Shown: piece after piece, positions 56,704 to 64,000 of the stretch | Position numbering within the stretch: the stretch's first letter is position 1 | How the letters are laid out: each line of letters opens with the position of its first letter | NCBI RefSeq assembly: GCF_014640535.1 | Contig: NZ_BMHD01000003.1 | Coordinates: 1-64,000, forward strand | DNA from: Cnuibacter physcomitrellae | Lineage (GTDB): Bacteria; Actinomycetota; Actinomycetes; Actinomycetales; Microbacteriaceae | Direction of reading: 5' to 3' | DNA length: 64,000 nucleotides | Notes under the pieces: generated by a model | Database searches by the model: none | What the model was told of the DNA's origin: nothing | What the model saw: the letters and a program-made list of their open reading frames with translations, nothing else | Made by a program: the position numbers and the translations under genes

Positions 56704-57500
56704 GCAACCCCACGAATGTCACCACGACCCTGCGTCGGCAGCGCGGGCTGACCGAAGAAGCCGCCGCGGCCGCAGTTGACCAAGCCTGCCGCAGGCTCCG
56801 TTTACCCACCATGCGGGCGGTGATGCACGAAGCGATCACGGCCGCGGAACGTGAGCAGCTGACCTACCAAGGGTTCCTTGCCGAGCTCCTCCTCGCCGAG
56901 TGCGACGACCGGGACCGCCGGTCCGTTGTCCGCCGCGTGTCGGCAGCCGGGTTCCCGAGGAACAAGTGGCTCGGGGACTTCGATTTCGACGCGAATCCGA
57001 ACGTCAACCCTGCAACGACCCATACGCTCGCGAACGGGGACTGGATCCGCCGCGGCGATCCGCTGTGTCTGATCGGGGACTCCGGCACCGGGAAGTCGCA
57101 TCTCCTCATCGGCCTCGGCACCGCCGCTGCAGAGAAGGGCTTCCGCGTCCGGTACACCCTGGCGACGAAGCTCGTGAACGAGCTCGTTGAAGCCGCCGAC
57201 GAGAAACAACTCACCCGCACCATCAACCGGTACGGACGCGTTGACCTGCTCCTGATCGACGAGCTCGGCTACATGGAACTCGACCGACGCGGCGCCGAAC
57301 TCCTGTTCCAGGTCCTCACAGAGCGGGAAGAGAAGAACTCCGTCGCGATCGCATCCAACGAGTCGTTCAGCGGGTGGACGAAGACCTTCACTGACCCGCG
57401 CCTGTGTGCGGCAATCGTCGACCGGCTCACGTTCAACGGCACCATCATCGAAACCGGCACCACCTCGTACCGCCTCAACCACACCCGTCAGCGGCAGTAG
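56700..57500 (+). CDS. istB: IstB transposition helper ATPase
   Basis: A 266-residue AAA+ ATPase, related to DnaA/DnaC, which aids IS21 target selection. Walker A GDSGTGKSHL, Walker B LLLIDELGYM, sensor-type IASNESFSGW and the C-terminal TFNGTIIETGTTSYRL. The full family length is present. The ATG overlaps the istA stop by 4 bp. Confidence 0.93.
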   Translation: MSNPTNVTTTLRRQRGLTEEAAAAAVDQACRRLRLPTMRAVMHEAITAAEREQLTYQGFLAELLLAECDDRDRRSVVRRVSAAGFPRNKWLGDFDFDANPNVNPATTHTLANGDWIRRGDPLCLIGDSGTGKSHLLIGLGTAAAEKGFRVRYTLATKLVNELVEAADEKQLTRTINRYGRVDLLLIDELGYMELDRRGAELLFQVLTEREEKNSVAIASNESFSGWTKTFTDPRLCAAIVDRLTFNGTIIETGTTSYRLNHTRQRQ

Positions 57501-57514
57501 CGATCCGAAAGTCA

Positions 57515-57904
57515 TCAGAGGTAGCGGCAGATGGACTCCGGCGTGCAGGCTTCGGACGCCGTTGCCGTCGCGTGCGCCCGAAGCTCGACGATGCTCCCTC
57601 GTAGGGCGCGCAGCTGCTCGAGCTGCTCATCAATCTCCACGAGCCGGCGGTCAAGGAGATCCAGCACGTGAGCGCACGGCGAACCACCCGTGTCGCGAAC
57701 ATCGAGGATCTCCGCGGTCTGCGCAAGGGTGAGCCCCGCCGCGCGAGCCCGATCGATGAACTCGAGCCGCTGCACCGTCTCGTCACCATAGCTGCGGTAC
57801 CCGGCCGGGGTGCGCTCCGGCGGTTGCAGCAGCCCGCGCTCCTCGTAGTACCGCAGCGTCGACGGTCTCGTCCTCGCCTTCTCCGCGAGTTCTCCGATCC
57901 GCAT
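57515..57904 (-). CDS. merR: MerR-family metal-responsive activator
   Basis: A 129-residue regulator: winged helix MRIGELAEKARTRPSTLRYY, ERGLL and RTPAGYRSYG, then the dimerisation helix. Cys in GGSPCAHVLD and a C-terminal pair in SEACTPESICRYL are placed like the three Hg-binding Cys of MerR, though the last two are closer together. It is divergent from merA with a 24-bp palindromic operator between. It lies inside the IS21 ends, directly after istB on the opposite strand. Mercury response is inferred from the merA partner. Confidence 0.82.
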   Translation of the reverse strand: MRIGELAEKARTRPSTLRYYEERGLLQPPERTPAGYRSYGDETVQRLEFIDRARAAGLTLAQTAEILDVRDTGGSPCAHVLDLLDRRLVEIDEQLEQLRALRGSIVELRAHATATASEACTPESICRYL

Positions 57905-57927
57905 CGTGACACCTCCACCGTCAGTTT

Positions 57928-57951
57928 GACCTTCAAGCATGCTTGAAGGTC
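57928..57951. promoter_or_regulatory. MerR-type operator between merR and merA
   Basis: A perfect 24-bp palindrome (arms GACCTTCAAGC and GCTTGAAGGTC) overlapping a TTGACC -35 element at 57926-57931. MerR-family activators bind such sites in the over-long spacer of their target promoter. A -10 is weak (about 57951-57957). Confidence 0.72.
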
Positions 57952-58003
57952 CATTCTGTCGCATAGGGCCGCACGTGCGGCCCGGTCCACCCGAGGAGGC
58001 ATC

Positions 58004-59380
58004 ATGACTCAGCACAACGAGTTCGATCTTGCGGTGGTCGGGACGGGCGGCGCGGCGATGTCCGCGGCGATCCACGCCCGACTCGAGGGGGCGAGCGTGG
58101 TCGCCATCGAATCGGGCACGCTCGGTGGCACCTGCGTGAACGTGGGTTGCGTGCCCTCCAAGACACTCCTCGCGGCCGCGCACACCCGCCACGCCGCGCT
58201 CACGAACCCGTTCCCCGGCGCCGCCACCTCCGCTGGGGCCGTCGACCTCGGCGCGCTCGTGCAGCAGAAGGATGAGCTGGTCGGCATGCTCCGCCAGACC
58301 AAGTACGCCGACATCGCCGCCGCCTACGGGTTCGACATCCTCCCCGGCACCGCAACATTCACCGATCCCTCAACACTGCTCGTCGATGGACGACCGGTTC
58401 GCGCCAAGTCGTATCTCATCGCCACCGGCGCCGAACCGACCATCCCAACGATCCCCGGCCTCGAGCAGATCGATTACCTCACGTCGACCACGGCGATGGA
58501 ACTCACCGAGCTGCCCGCTTCGCTCGTGGTGATCGGCGGCGGATTCGTCGGCCTCGAACAGGCCCAGCTGTTCGCCCGGCTCGGGGTCGAGGTCACCATC
58601 ATCGGCCGGCTCGCCCCGCACGCCGAACCAGAACTCTCCTCCGAGCTCCGCAAAGCCTTCCTGACCGACGGAATCACCGTCATAGGCGACCGCGCCGCAA
58701 CGATCACCCCACACGACGACCTGGTCCGAGTCCTCACCCGCACCGGGAAAGTAGCTACCGGTGAACGCGTCCTCGTCGCCACCGGCCGCACCCCCCGCAC
58801 CGACGGGCTCGGCCTCGCCACTGCGGGCATCGCGACCGACACCCGCGGCTTCATCATTGTCGACGAACAACAGCGGACCACGAACCCGGCGGTGTTCGCC
58901 GCCGGCGACGTCACCGACGTGCCCCAGTACGTGTACGTCGCCGCGAGGACCGGGAAGATCGCCGCACACAACGCCCTCGGTCACTCTGAGCAGGTCGACT
59001 ACACCGGGTTGCCCTCCGTCCTGTTCACCTCACCCCAACTCGCCTCGGCCGGGATCACCGAAGCCGAAGCCATCGCCGCCGGATACAGATGCGCCTGCCG
59101 ATACCTGCGACTGGCCGACGTGCCCAGAGCCATCGCCAACCACAACACCCGCGGCGGCATCAAGATCGTCGCCGACGCCGACACCGGCAAAGTCCTCGGA
59201 GTCCACGCCCTCGCCGACACCGCCGGCGAGATGATGCTCGCCGCGACCTACGCCATCAAAGCCGGATTCACCGTCACCCAACTCGCCGACACCTGGGCCC
59301 CGTACCTCACCATGGCCGAAGGCATCCGCCTCACTGCGAACCTCTTCCGCAACGAACTCCCCACTTCCTGCTGCGCCTGA
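58004..59380 (+). CDS. merA: Mercuric reductase (short form, no N-terminal HMA domain)
   Basis: A 458-residue FAD/NADPH enzyme that reduces Hg(II) to volatile Hg(0). Active-site GGTCVNVGCVPSK (Cys44, Cys49), FAD site VVGTGGAAMSAA, NADPH site LVVIGGGFVGLEQAQL, and FAAGDVTDVPQYVYVAA. The C-terminal NELPTSCCA has the vicinal Cys pair that hands over Hg(II) from the partner subunit; this marks MerA among disulfide reductases. No merT, merP or merB is present in the element. Confidence 0.92.
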   Translation: MTQHNEFDLAVVGTGGAAMSAAIHARLEGASVVAIESGTLGGTCVNVGCVPSKTLLAAAHTRHAALTNPFPGAATSAGAVDLGALVQQKDELVGMLRQTKYADIAAAYGFDILPGTATFTDPSTLLVDGRPVRAKSYLIATGAEPTIPTIPGLEQIDYLTSTTAMELTELPASLVVIGGGFVGLEQAQLFARLGVEVTIIGRLAPHAEPELSSELRKAFLTDGITVIGDRAATITPHDDLVRVLTRTGKVATGERVLVATGRTPRTDGLGLATAGIATDTRGFIIVDEQQRTTNPAVFAAGDVTDVPQYVYVAARTGKIAAHNALGHSEQVDYTGLPSVLFTSPQLASAGITEAEAIAAGYRCACRYLRLADVPRAIANHNTRGGIKIVADADTGKVLGVHALADTAGEMMLAATYAIKAGFTVTQLADTWAPYLTMAEGIRLTANLFRNELPTSCCA

Positions 59381-59461
59381 CAACAGACAGCCACCCACAT
59401 CGACCCGCCGCCACGACGGGGCCACTTCAAACCGTCACCCCGGGGCCAAATCAGGTTGACA

Positions 59462-59587
59462 AAGTCAGACGACGTCGACGGCATTGCCAGGATCGCGGTC
59501 CCGCTCGCCGAGATCTACGCGCGGGGCCTGTTCATCGGCGAGGACACCGGCGCCGCGGCTCGCTCGGGGAGTGACGGTCGGGCGTGA
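59462..59587 (+). pseudogene. C-terminal remnant of a gene cut by the IS21 element
   Basis: The frame directly after the right end reads DDVDGIARIAVPLAEIYARG and LFIGEDTGAAARSGSDGRA to a stop at 59585-59587. Its stop overlaps the glycosyltransferase start (GTGA), so it was the first gene of that operon. The family cannot be told from 41 codons. It is not the missing half of the gene at 54523, which reads on the other strand. Confidence 0.45.
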
Positions 59588-60774
59588 GACTGCTGCTCGT
59601 CACCGCGGGAACCAGGGGCGACGTCGAGCCCTTCCTCGCACTGGCTCGCGCGGCCGCCGCCTCGGGTCTCGACGTCCGGGTAGCGGTCCCCGTGAACTCC
59701 GGTGCCTCGGTCGAGGGGCTCAACGTCGTGAGTCTCGCTGCCGACTTCTCCTCCATGGTGCGACAGCAGGGCGCATCGGTGCTCGCCGCGGCTCGCAGCT
59801 TTCGGGCGATCGTGAGACCGGCGATGCGCAACGTGATCGTCGGCGCCGCGAGGACGGCGCTCGCCTATCGACCTGATGTGATCGTCGCTCACCCCAAGGT
59901 CCTGTCCGCTCCCCTGATCGCCGCAGCCCTCGACATTCCGCATGTGCTCGTCGAGTTGGCCCCGACGGTCACCCCGACGCGCGCATTCCCCGCCGCAGGC
60001 ACGGTGACAGCAGACCTGGGATCGCTGAATCGGTCGACCTATCGCGCCGCGTCCCTGGCGTCCGCGCTCTTCGTCGACGCCCTCGATGAGGCCGCCGGTC
60101 TGCTCGGAGTGACTCGCAGCGCCACACCATCGCCGACGTCGACGCTGATGCCCATCAGCCCCGCTCTGCTCCCAAGACCGGACGATTGGCCCTCCGAGGT
60201 GCACATGACAGGACCCTGGCTTCACGACGAAGCGGCCGCAGCCGTGGATCCGGATGTCGCCGCGTTCCTCGCAGGCGGCCCCTTCATATACGCCGGCTTC
60301 GGGTCCATGGCCTCGGGCGACCCTGCAGCTCGCGGCCGGAGCCTGGTCCTCGCCGCTCGCGACCGCGGGCTGCGGCTGCTCGTCGCGACCGGGCTCGGCG
60401 GCATCGAGGTACCGGCTCGTCTGCGGGGCGACGATGTCCTCACCGTCGGATCGGTTTCGCACGCACAGGTGCTCCCTCATGCGGTCAGCGCCGTTCATCA
60501 TGGCGGCATCGGCACGATCCAGGCGGCCATGCGAGCGAGCACCCCCTCCGTTGTCGTCCCGTTCATGGCCGATCAGCCTTTCTGGGGTGCGCTGCTGCAC
60601 CGGCAGGGCCTCGCACCCGCAGCCATCCGACCAGGCCAATTGACGAGCACGCGAGTCGGACGCGCACTTGACGCCGCGACCCTGCATCGCCCGGCGGTGG
60701 AGGGTCTCAGTCGACAACTCGGTGCCGAGGACGGCACCGCCGCCGCCCTAGCGACGATCATCAGCTACGGCTGA
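59584..60774 (+). CDS. GT1-family (UGT/sterol-glucosyltransferase-like) glycosyltransferase
   Basis: A 396-residue GT-B enzyme that transfers sugar from a nucleotide donor to a lipid or small molecule. N-terminal RLLLVTAGTRGDVEPFLALA is the family hallmark. The donor-binding C-terminal domain has FIYAGFGSMA and HHGGIGTIQAAMRASTPSV with VVPFMADQPFW. The acceptor is unknown. GTG 59584 overlaps the truncated upstream gene, so its native operon promoter has been separated from it by the IS21 insertion. Confidence 0.85.
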   Translation: MRLLLVTAGTRGDVEPFLALARAAAASGLDVRVAVPVNSGASVEGLNVVSLAADFSSMVRQQGASVLAAARSFRAIVRPAMRNVIVGAARTALAYRPDVIVAHPKVLSAPLIAAALDIPHVLVELAPTVTPTRAFPAAGTVTADLGSLNRSTYRAASLASALFVDALDEAAGLLGVTRSATPSPTSTLMPISPALLPRPDDWPSEVHMTGPWLHDEAAAAVDPDVAAFLAGGPFIYAGFGSMASGDPAARGRSLVLAARDRGLRLLVATGLGGIEVPARLRGDDVLTVGSVSHAQVLPHAVSAVHHGGIGTIQAAMRASTPSVVVPFMADQPFWGALLHRQGLAPAAIRPGQLTSTRVGRALDAATLHRPAVEGLSRQLGAEDGTAAALATIISYG

Positions 60775-60803
60775 AGGATTCCCGGGAGCGAGGGAAGAGG
60801 TGG

Positions 60804-61263
60804 TTAGCGGGTGCGGATTGCAGAGACGATTTCGACGGTGACGGGGGCGTTTCCGGGTAGGGATGCGACGCCGTGGATGCAATGTCGGGCTGGTTGTCGG
60901 TGTCGAGGATGTGGCCGTGGTCGGTGAAGGTCGGTTCGACGGCGACGGTGCCGGTGATGGTGATGATCTGGTCGATGTCGTCGACGCTGCCAAGTGTGGC
61001 GGCGGTGTCGGCGATCGCGTTCGGGGTGGCGGAGAGCGCCAGATCGTTGGGCGGTGGCGATGTCCACGGGCTGGGGGCCCATGCTTCCTCGCTGAACGAC
61101 GCGGCCGGTGGCCAGGAGTGCTCCGTTGCGGAGGGGTGCCACGGCGCAGGTGCGGGCACGTCCGTCGTGCAGTGCGACGGGTTGCCCTCGGGGTGGTGGG
61201 GAGTGTGAGGCCGAGGACGTCCAGTCGGGTAGAGGGGAGGATGCGGGTGTCGCTGGCAGTCAT
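60804..61263 (-). pseudogene. RidA/YjgF-family gene with several frameshifts
   Basis: RidA proteins hydrolyse reactive enamines. The start (ATG 61263, DVLGLTLPTTPR) is in one frame, VAPLRNGALLATGRVVQRG in a second, ALSATPNAIADTAATLGSVD and DIDQIITITGTVAVEPTFTD in a third, and the true C-terminus ASLPGNAPVTVEIVSAIRT back in the second frame, ending at 60804. At least three indels are required, so this gene is dead rather than misread at one base. Confidence 0.7.
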
Positions 61264-61317
61264 GAGGGTGGTCCGTTCTGTGGTGGCGGCGTACGCCACA
61301 GCGGCAACGATCGGCGG

Positions 61318-62478
61318 TTACCGACCGCGCGAGGTGTGGATCGCGCGGGGGTGCGCGGAGCCGCTCAGAAGAAGGGTGAGAGCGACTCCAAGCAGCACGC
61401 AGAGACCTCCCACGGGCAGCAGCGTCGAGAGGCTGTCCCCCGTGTCCGCCAGATGGGGAGTGTCGTAAGCGGGAGGATTACCCGCCGATGAAGCCGATGT
61501 CTGCACGGTGATGAGGACAGGCAGGGAGGGTTCTGAGATGACTTGGACGAAGCGGCCTGCCTGGTCCAGTTCTGCCACGCCGACCACGATCCGGTAGGAC
61601 CCGGGGGTGAGCTGCACGTCGGATGTCCATCGGCCGGATCCATCGACAGTGACGGGGTCCTGGGGTCCCTGCGTGTCGTCGATGACGTCGGACGGGACCC
61701 GGGGGCTGGCGAAGACGACGACGACGGTGCCCGGCTGCCCGGTGCCCGTGATGGTGAACGTCTCCCCCGCGAGGGTGGCGCCGGTGGGCGGGGAGGTGAT
61801 GACGGGTGCGGGCAGCAGCACGATGGGCAGCTGGAACGTCACGACCGCCTGGCTGTGTACTCCTTCGGCTGTGGCCTGGTCGACGGTGGCCGTCTGGGCA
61901 CGGGCAGCATCCTCGGGATACGTGGCTATGACTGTCCACGTGCCGTCCGTGACCGTGGTCGGGTTGCTGCCGGGCACGGGTGCGCCGTCGGGGCCGAGAA
62001 CGGTGATGGTCGATCCGGTCTCCCCCGTCCCGGAGAAGGTGACCGTGCGGGCCAGAAGCTCCTCCCCCGGCGACGGTGTCGCCACCGTGAGCTGCGCCGG
62101 GTCCGGGTCCGGGAGCATGAAGGAGACGGTCTCCTCACCGGCGCCGGATCCGCCGGTGACCTGCCTGACGGTGACGGTCTGCCGAGTCGCTGCCGCTGCG
62201 GGGAACGTCACGGTGATGGACCATCTGTCGTCGGCGACCACGACCGCGGTCGTTCCTTCCAGCCTCGTCCCGTCAGGGTCGAGCACGTTGACGACGGCCC
62301 CGTCGGTACCCGCGCCGGCGAAGGTCACGGTGCGCGAGGCCAGCACCTCACCTTCGGTGGGGCTGTCCACGGTGAGGGTGTCTTCGGCCGCTTCGGCAAT
62401 GGATGAGGGTCCCGCCAGGAGAGCTGCTCCGACCAGAGCCGAGGCGGCGAGGATGAGCGGGCGAACCAGCGAGCGCAT
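61318..62478 (-). CDS. Cell-wall protein with Ig-like repeats and LADTG sorting signal
   Basis: A 386-residue exported protein: signal peptide (about 1-30, ending AEA), three bacterial Ig-like repeats, each with a T-pattern such as RTVTFSGTGETGSTITVLGP (about 38-118, 124-205, 210-310), a linker and a C-terminal LADTG, helix and basic tail. It should be linked to the wall by a class-E-type sortase. No sortase is nearby. It may be an adhesin or a stalk domain. Divergent from the 62681 operon. Confidence 0.8.
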   Translation of the reverse strand: MRSLVRPLILAASALVGAALLAGPSSIAEAAEDTLTVDSPTEGEVLASRTVTFAGAGTDGAVVNVLDPDGTRLEGTTAVVVADDRWSITVTFPAAAATRQTVTVRQVTGGSGAGEETVSFMLPDPDPAQLTVATPSPGEELLARTVTFSGTGETGSTITVLGPDGAPVPGSNPTTVTDGTWTVIATYPEDAARAQTATVDQATAEGVHSQAVVTFQLPIVLLPAPVITSPPTGATLAGETFTITGTGQPGTVVVVFASPRVPSDVIDDTQGPQDPVTVDGSGRWTSDVQLTPGSYRIVVGVAELDQAGRFVQVISEPSLPVLITVQTSASSAGNPPAYDTPHLADTGDSLSTLLPVGGLCVLLGVALTLLLSGSAHPRAIHTSRGR

Positions 62479-62548
62479 GAGGCACCTCCCACGGCCAGCC
62501 GCTCGTGACGGTCACCAACGGCCGCGAATCCATGTCCACACCAAACTA

Positions 62549-62562
62549 ATGCTGTACAGCAT
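62549..62562. promoter_or_regulatory. Palindrome ATGCTGTACAGCAT
   Basis: A perfect 14-bp palindrome between the Ig-repeat gene and the operon starting at 62681. A second inverted repeat (CCTAC...GTAGG) spans 62620-62638. Either may be the operator for the MarR-like protein at 63002. Confidence 0.5.
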
Positions 62563-62680
62563 GTTTTCGGGGGAATCCGCGACCCCGGGGCCGTCATTCG
62601 ACGCGGTCGCGCTGCGGCGCCTACCCTATTGGTGTAGGACGGCAAGTATTGTGCGTGGGCACGGCTGCGGTGGTGCCGGG

Positions 62681-62998
62681 ATGGAGACGGCGATGGTGGA
62701 GATGACTGAGGCAGCGGCACGAGCGGCCTCGAAAATGCTGCGGCATCACCCCGACGATTCGAGAGTGCGGATCACCCTGGATCCGGGAGACGAGTCGAAG
62801 GCGCTGGTGAAGATCGTTGACAGCGTCCGCCCCGGCGATGTCCCCGCCGCCCCGGAGGCGCAGAGCGAGGTCGTGCTCTCCCCCGCGGCCGCGGCTGCTC
62901 TGACCGACCTGACCCTGGACGTGAGGGATCACCGGTTCGTGCTCGAGCCAGCCGACGGCGACGCAGCGGCAGGCGGCGTCGAGCAGGCTGGAGGGTGA
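62681..62998 (+). CDS. Hypothetical 105-residue protein, HesB/IscA-like fold without cysteines
   Basis: The protein has the pattern of the HesB/IscA family: MTEAAARAASKMLRHHPDDS, then VRITLDPGDESKALVKIVD and VVLSPAAAAALTDLTLDVRD, but none of the cluster-binding Cys. Such Cys-free relatives are common in actinobacteria and unassigned. ATG 62681 gives 105 residues; ATG 62693 is possible. It is 3 bp before the next gene, so they form an operon with 63002 and 63451. Confidence 0.65.
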   Translation: METAMVEMTEAAARAASKMLRHHPDDSRVRITLDPGDESKALVKIVDSVRPGDVPAAPEAQSEVVLSPAAAAALTDLTLDVRDHRFVLEPADGDAAAGGVEQAGG

Positions 62999-63001
62999 GG
63001 G

Positions 63002-63451
63002 ATGTGCGCGGCTGAGGCTCCTGCGGAGGGGACGGAGAGCGTCATCGCGGGTTCTCGCGCCCTTCTGGGGGTGATCGCCCGGTCGCTTGCTCCGATCGTG
63101 GAGCAGGTGCCGTTGCCGGACTACCGGCTGCTGGTGCTGCTGTGCAGCCGTGGGCTGCTGTCCCGGGTGGAGATCGTGCCGCTTCTGGATGTGACGGGTC
63201 TGGGGTTGGATGAGATGCTTCGTCGGCTCGCCGCGGGTCATCTGATCGACTATCAGGATGGTGGTGTCGCCGCGACGTCCAAAGGGAGGGCGCTGGTGGA
63301 TGAGGTCACGGAACGGCGCCGCGCGGAGGTGGCGCGGCTGCTGGGCGGGATGAGCATGGCGGAGCGGCGGACGGTCACGGAGGGGCTGGCGTTGATCGCG
63401 GCGGCGGCGGGTGAGCCGCGGCCCGAGGAGCTGCTCATCCTCGGTCTCTGA
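63002..63451 (+). CDS. MarR-like winged-helix regulator
   Basis: A 149-residue all-alpha/winged-helix protein: LAPIVEQVPLPDYRLLVLLC, then LDVTGLGLDEMLRRLAAGHL as recognition region, DYQDGGVAATSKGRALVDEV as wing, and a terminal helix pair (MSMAERRTVTEGLALIAAAA). The layout is that of MarR regulators. No catalytic or ligand residues can be named. Its stop overlaps the next ATG (TGATG). Confidence 0.7.
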   Translation: MCAAEAPAEGTESVIAGSRALLGVIARSLAPIVEQVPLPDYRLLVLLCSRGLLSRVEIVPLLDVTGLGLDEMLRRLAAGHLIDYQDGGVAATSKGRALVDEVTERRRAEVARLLGGMSMAERRTVTEGLALIAAAAGEPRPEELLILGL

Positions 63452-64000
63452 TGCCCCCACCCCAGGACGCTTCGCGTAGCGGCCGACGACCGGGGTGGCC
63501 GTGGCAGCTGGGCGGGTCGGCGTGGCGTTATCTGTTGCGTCGGACCGGGCATGAGTTCCTGCGCTCGCGCGGCGTCGATCAGGCGGCAGCGTTGACGTTC
63601 TTCGCGGTGCTGTCCGTGTTCCCGGCGGCGTTGGCGGTGGTGTCGGTGATCGGTGTCGTCGGGGATGGACCGGCGACGGCGTCTCGGGTGCTGGACCTTG
63701 TGGAGCAGGTCGCGCCCGGGCAGGTCGCGGAGACGCTGCGTGGTCCGGTGACGCAGCTCGCGTCGACGCCGTCTGCGCCGGCGGCATTCATCGGCGGGGT
63801 GGTGGTGGCGTTGTGGTCGGCGTCGACGTACGTCAGCGCGTTCGGGCGGGCGATGAACGTCGTCTACCAGGTGGAGGAGGGGCGCCCGTTCTGGCGCCGG
63901 AAGCTCGCCCAGTTGGCGGTGACCGTGCTTCTGGTGCTGCTGGTGACCGTCGTGGCCGCGATCGTGGCCGTGTCCGGCCCGGTTCTTCGATGGGTCGGTG
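63451..64000 (+). CDS. YihY/BrkB-family membrane protein (3' end outside window)
   Basis: The frame from ATG 63451 is open to the window end (183 codons). After a basic start it has helices and the family stretch EFLRSRGVDQAAALTFFAVL, SVFPAALAVVSVIGVVG, WSASTYVSAFGRAMNVVYQV and FWRRKLAQLAVTVLLVLL. BrkB-family proteins are six-helix membrane proteins of unclear function, sometimes annotated as ribonuclease BN in error. It is translationally coupled to the regulator gene. Confidence 0.88.
   Translation, partial: MPPPQDASRSGRRPGWPWQLGGSAWRYLLRRTGHEFLRSRGVDQAAALTFFAVLSVFPAALAVVSVIGVVGDGPATASRVLDLVEQVAPGQVAETLRGPVTQLASTPSAPAAFIGGVVVALWSASTYVSAFGRAMNVVYQVEEGRPFWRRKLAQLAVTVLLVLLVTVVAAIVAVSGPVLRWVG

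Larger units (their letters stand above)
54901..59461 (+). mobile_element. IS21-family element carrying merR-merA cargo
   Basis: Terminal inverted repeats of 44 bp lie at 54901-54944 and 59418-59461; 37 of 44 positions match when one is reversed, and both begin TGTCA. Inside are istA, istB, then a divergent merR and merA. A normal IS21 element would end just after istB, so the mercury genes lie within the element's own ends. No matching target-site duplication is seen (GGCTC on the left, AAGTC on the right), so one flank has probably been rearranged. Confidence 0.85.

Noticed and set aside
58370-58984. 204-codon minus-strand open frame over merA
   Set aside because: Antisense to a gene with every MerA signature; composition is typical of a high-GC shadow frame.
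59515-60717. 400-codon minus-strand open frame
   Set aside because: It is the mirror of the glycosyltransferase gene, which has clear GT-B motifs; the antisense product is His/Arg/Gly-rich.
1-64000. CRISPR arrays, rRNA genes, complete tRNA genes, replication origin or partition genes
   Set aside because: No regularly spaced repeats, no rRNA-like stretches, no complete cloverleaf and no Rep or ParA/ParB-type protein were found, so plasmid or chromosome cannot be decided from this window.

Overview
The window is high-GC DNA with actinobacterial hallmarks: GTG and TTG starts, 4-bp ATGA/GTGA gene overlaps, LytR-CpsA-Psr and LAxTG cell-wall proteins, a DtxR/IdeR-type iron box, and CsoR- and CmtR-type metal sensors. 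Its gene content resembles a Microbacteriaceae-like (Microbacterium-type) organism. That assignment is an inference from gene families, because no rRNA or marker gene is present. Most of the 64 kb is accessory: a metal-resistance and defence region, island or plasmid, scarred by insertion elements, deletions and frameshifts.

Layout. 1-13.4 kb holds envelope and ion-homeostasis genes: an HtrA-like protease truncated by an IS3 end, a receiver-like protein, an LCP protein, a frameshifted PAP2 phosphatase, EfeO/EfeU iron uptake, a lamin-tail surface protein, two COG4705 membrane proteins, a broken DedA gene, and an ArsR-CDF efflux operon followed by a decayed CDF gene. 13.4-19.8 kb holds Lgt, a CstR-like persulfide-type regulator with rhodanese genes, a DUF305/DUF6153 pair, and a three-gene membrane operon bracketed by dif-like sites. 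20-23 kb is an arsenic locus (flavoprotein, deleted aquaporin, ArsR-phosphatase fusion, ArsC). 23-30.4 kb is a cadmium locus (CadD, LspA, CadA, CmtR), a CcdA-TlpA-DsbA thiol-redox operon, a second CmtR, and a 21-residue peptide with 8 cysteines.

30.4-41.7 kb holds SRAP, a DNA-ligase remnant and a probable defence island: a type II restriction-modification pair, a nuclease-like protein, a HAD/membrane pair and an AIPR abortive-infection protein. It ends at two more dif-like sites. 42-54.5 kb is the copper region: CopB, CsoR, a Csp-type copper-storage protein, a beta-propeller lipoprotein, an M23 peptidase, DUF305, three DUF6153-like proteins, CopA and a CopZ-like chaperone, with several ATACCCC/GGGGTAT operators. 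54.9-59.5 kb is an IS21-family element with intact terminal inverted repeats that carries merR and merA as cargo. 59.5-64 kb returns to more ordinary genes: glycosyltransferase, RidA remnant, Ig-repeat LADTG protein, a possible MarR-type regulator and the start of a BrkB-family gene.

Together the genes form layered metal defence: sensing (CsoR, CstR-like, CmtR, ArsR, MerR), export (CadA, CadD, CopA, CopB, CDF), reduction (ArsC, MerA), storage or chelation (Csp, Cys-rich peptide, CopZ-like), and maintenance of exported thiols and lipoproteins (DsbA, TlpA, CcdA, Lgt, LspA). Several genes carry single-base frameshifts. Some could be sequencing errors, but the 22-bp tandem duplication in the DedA gene and the internal deletions in the CDF and aquaporin genes look like real decay.
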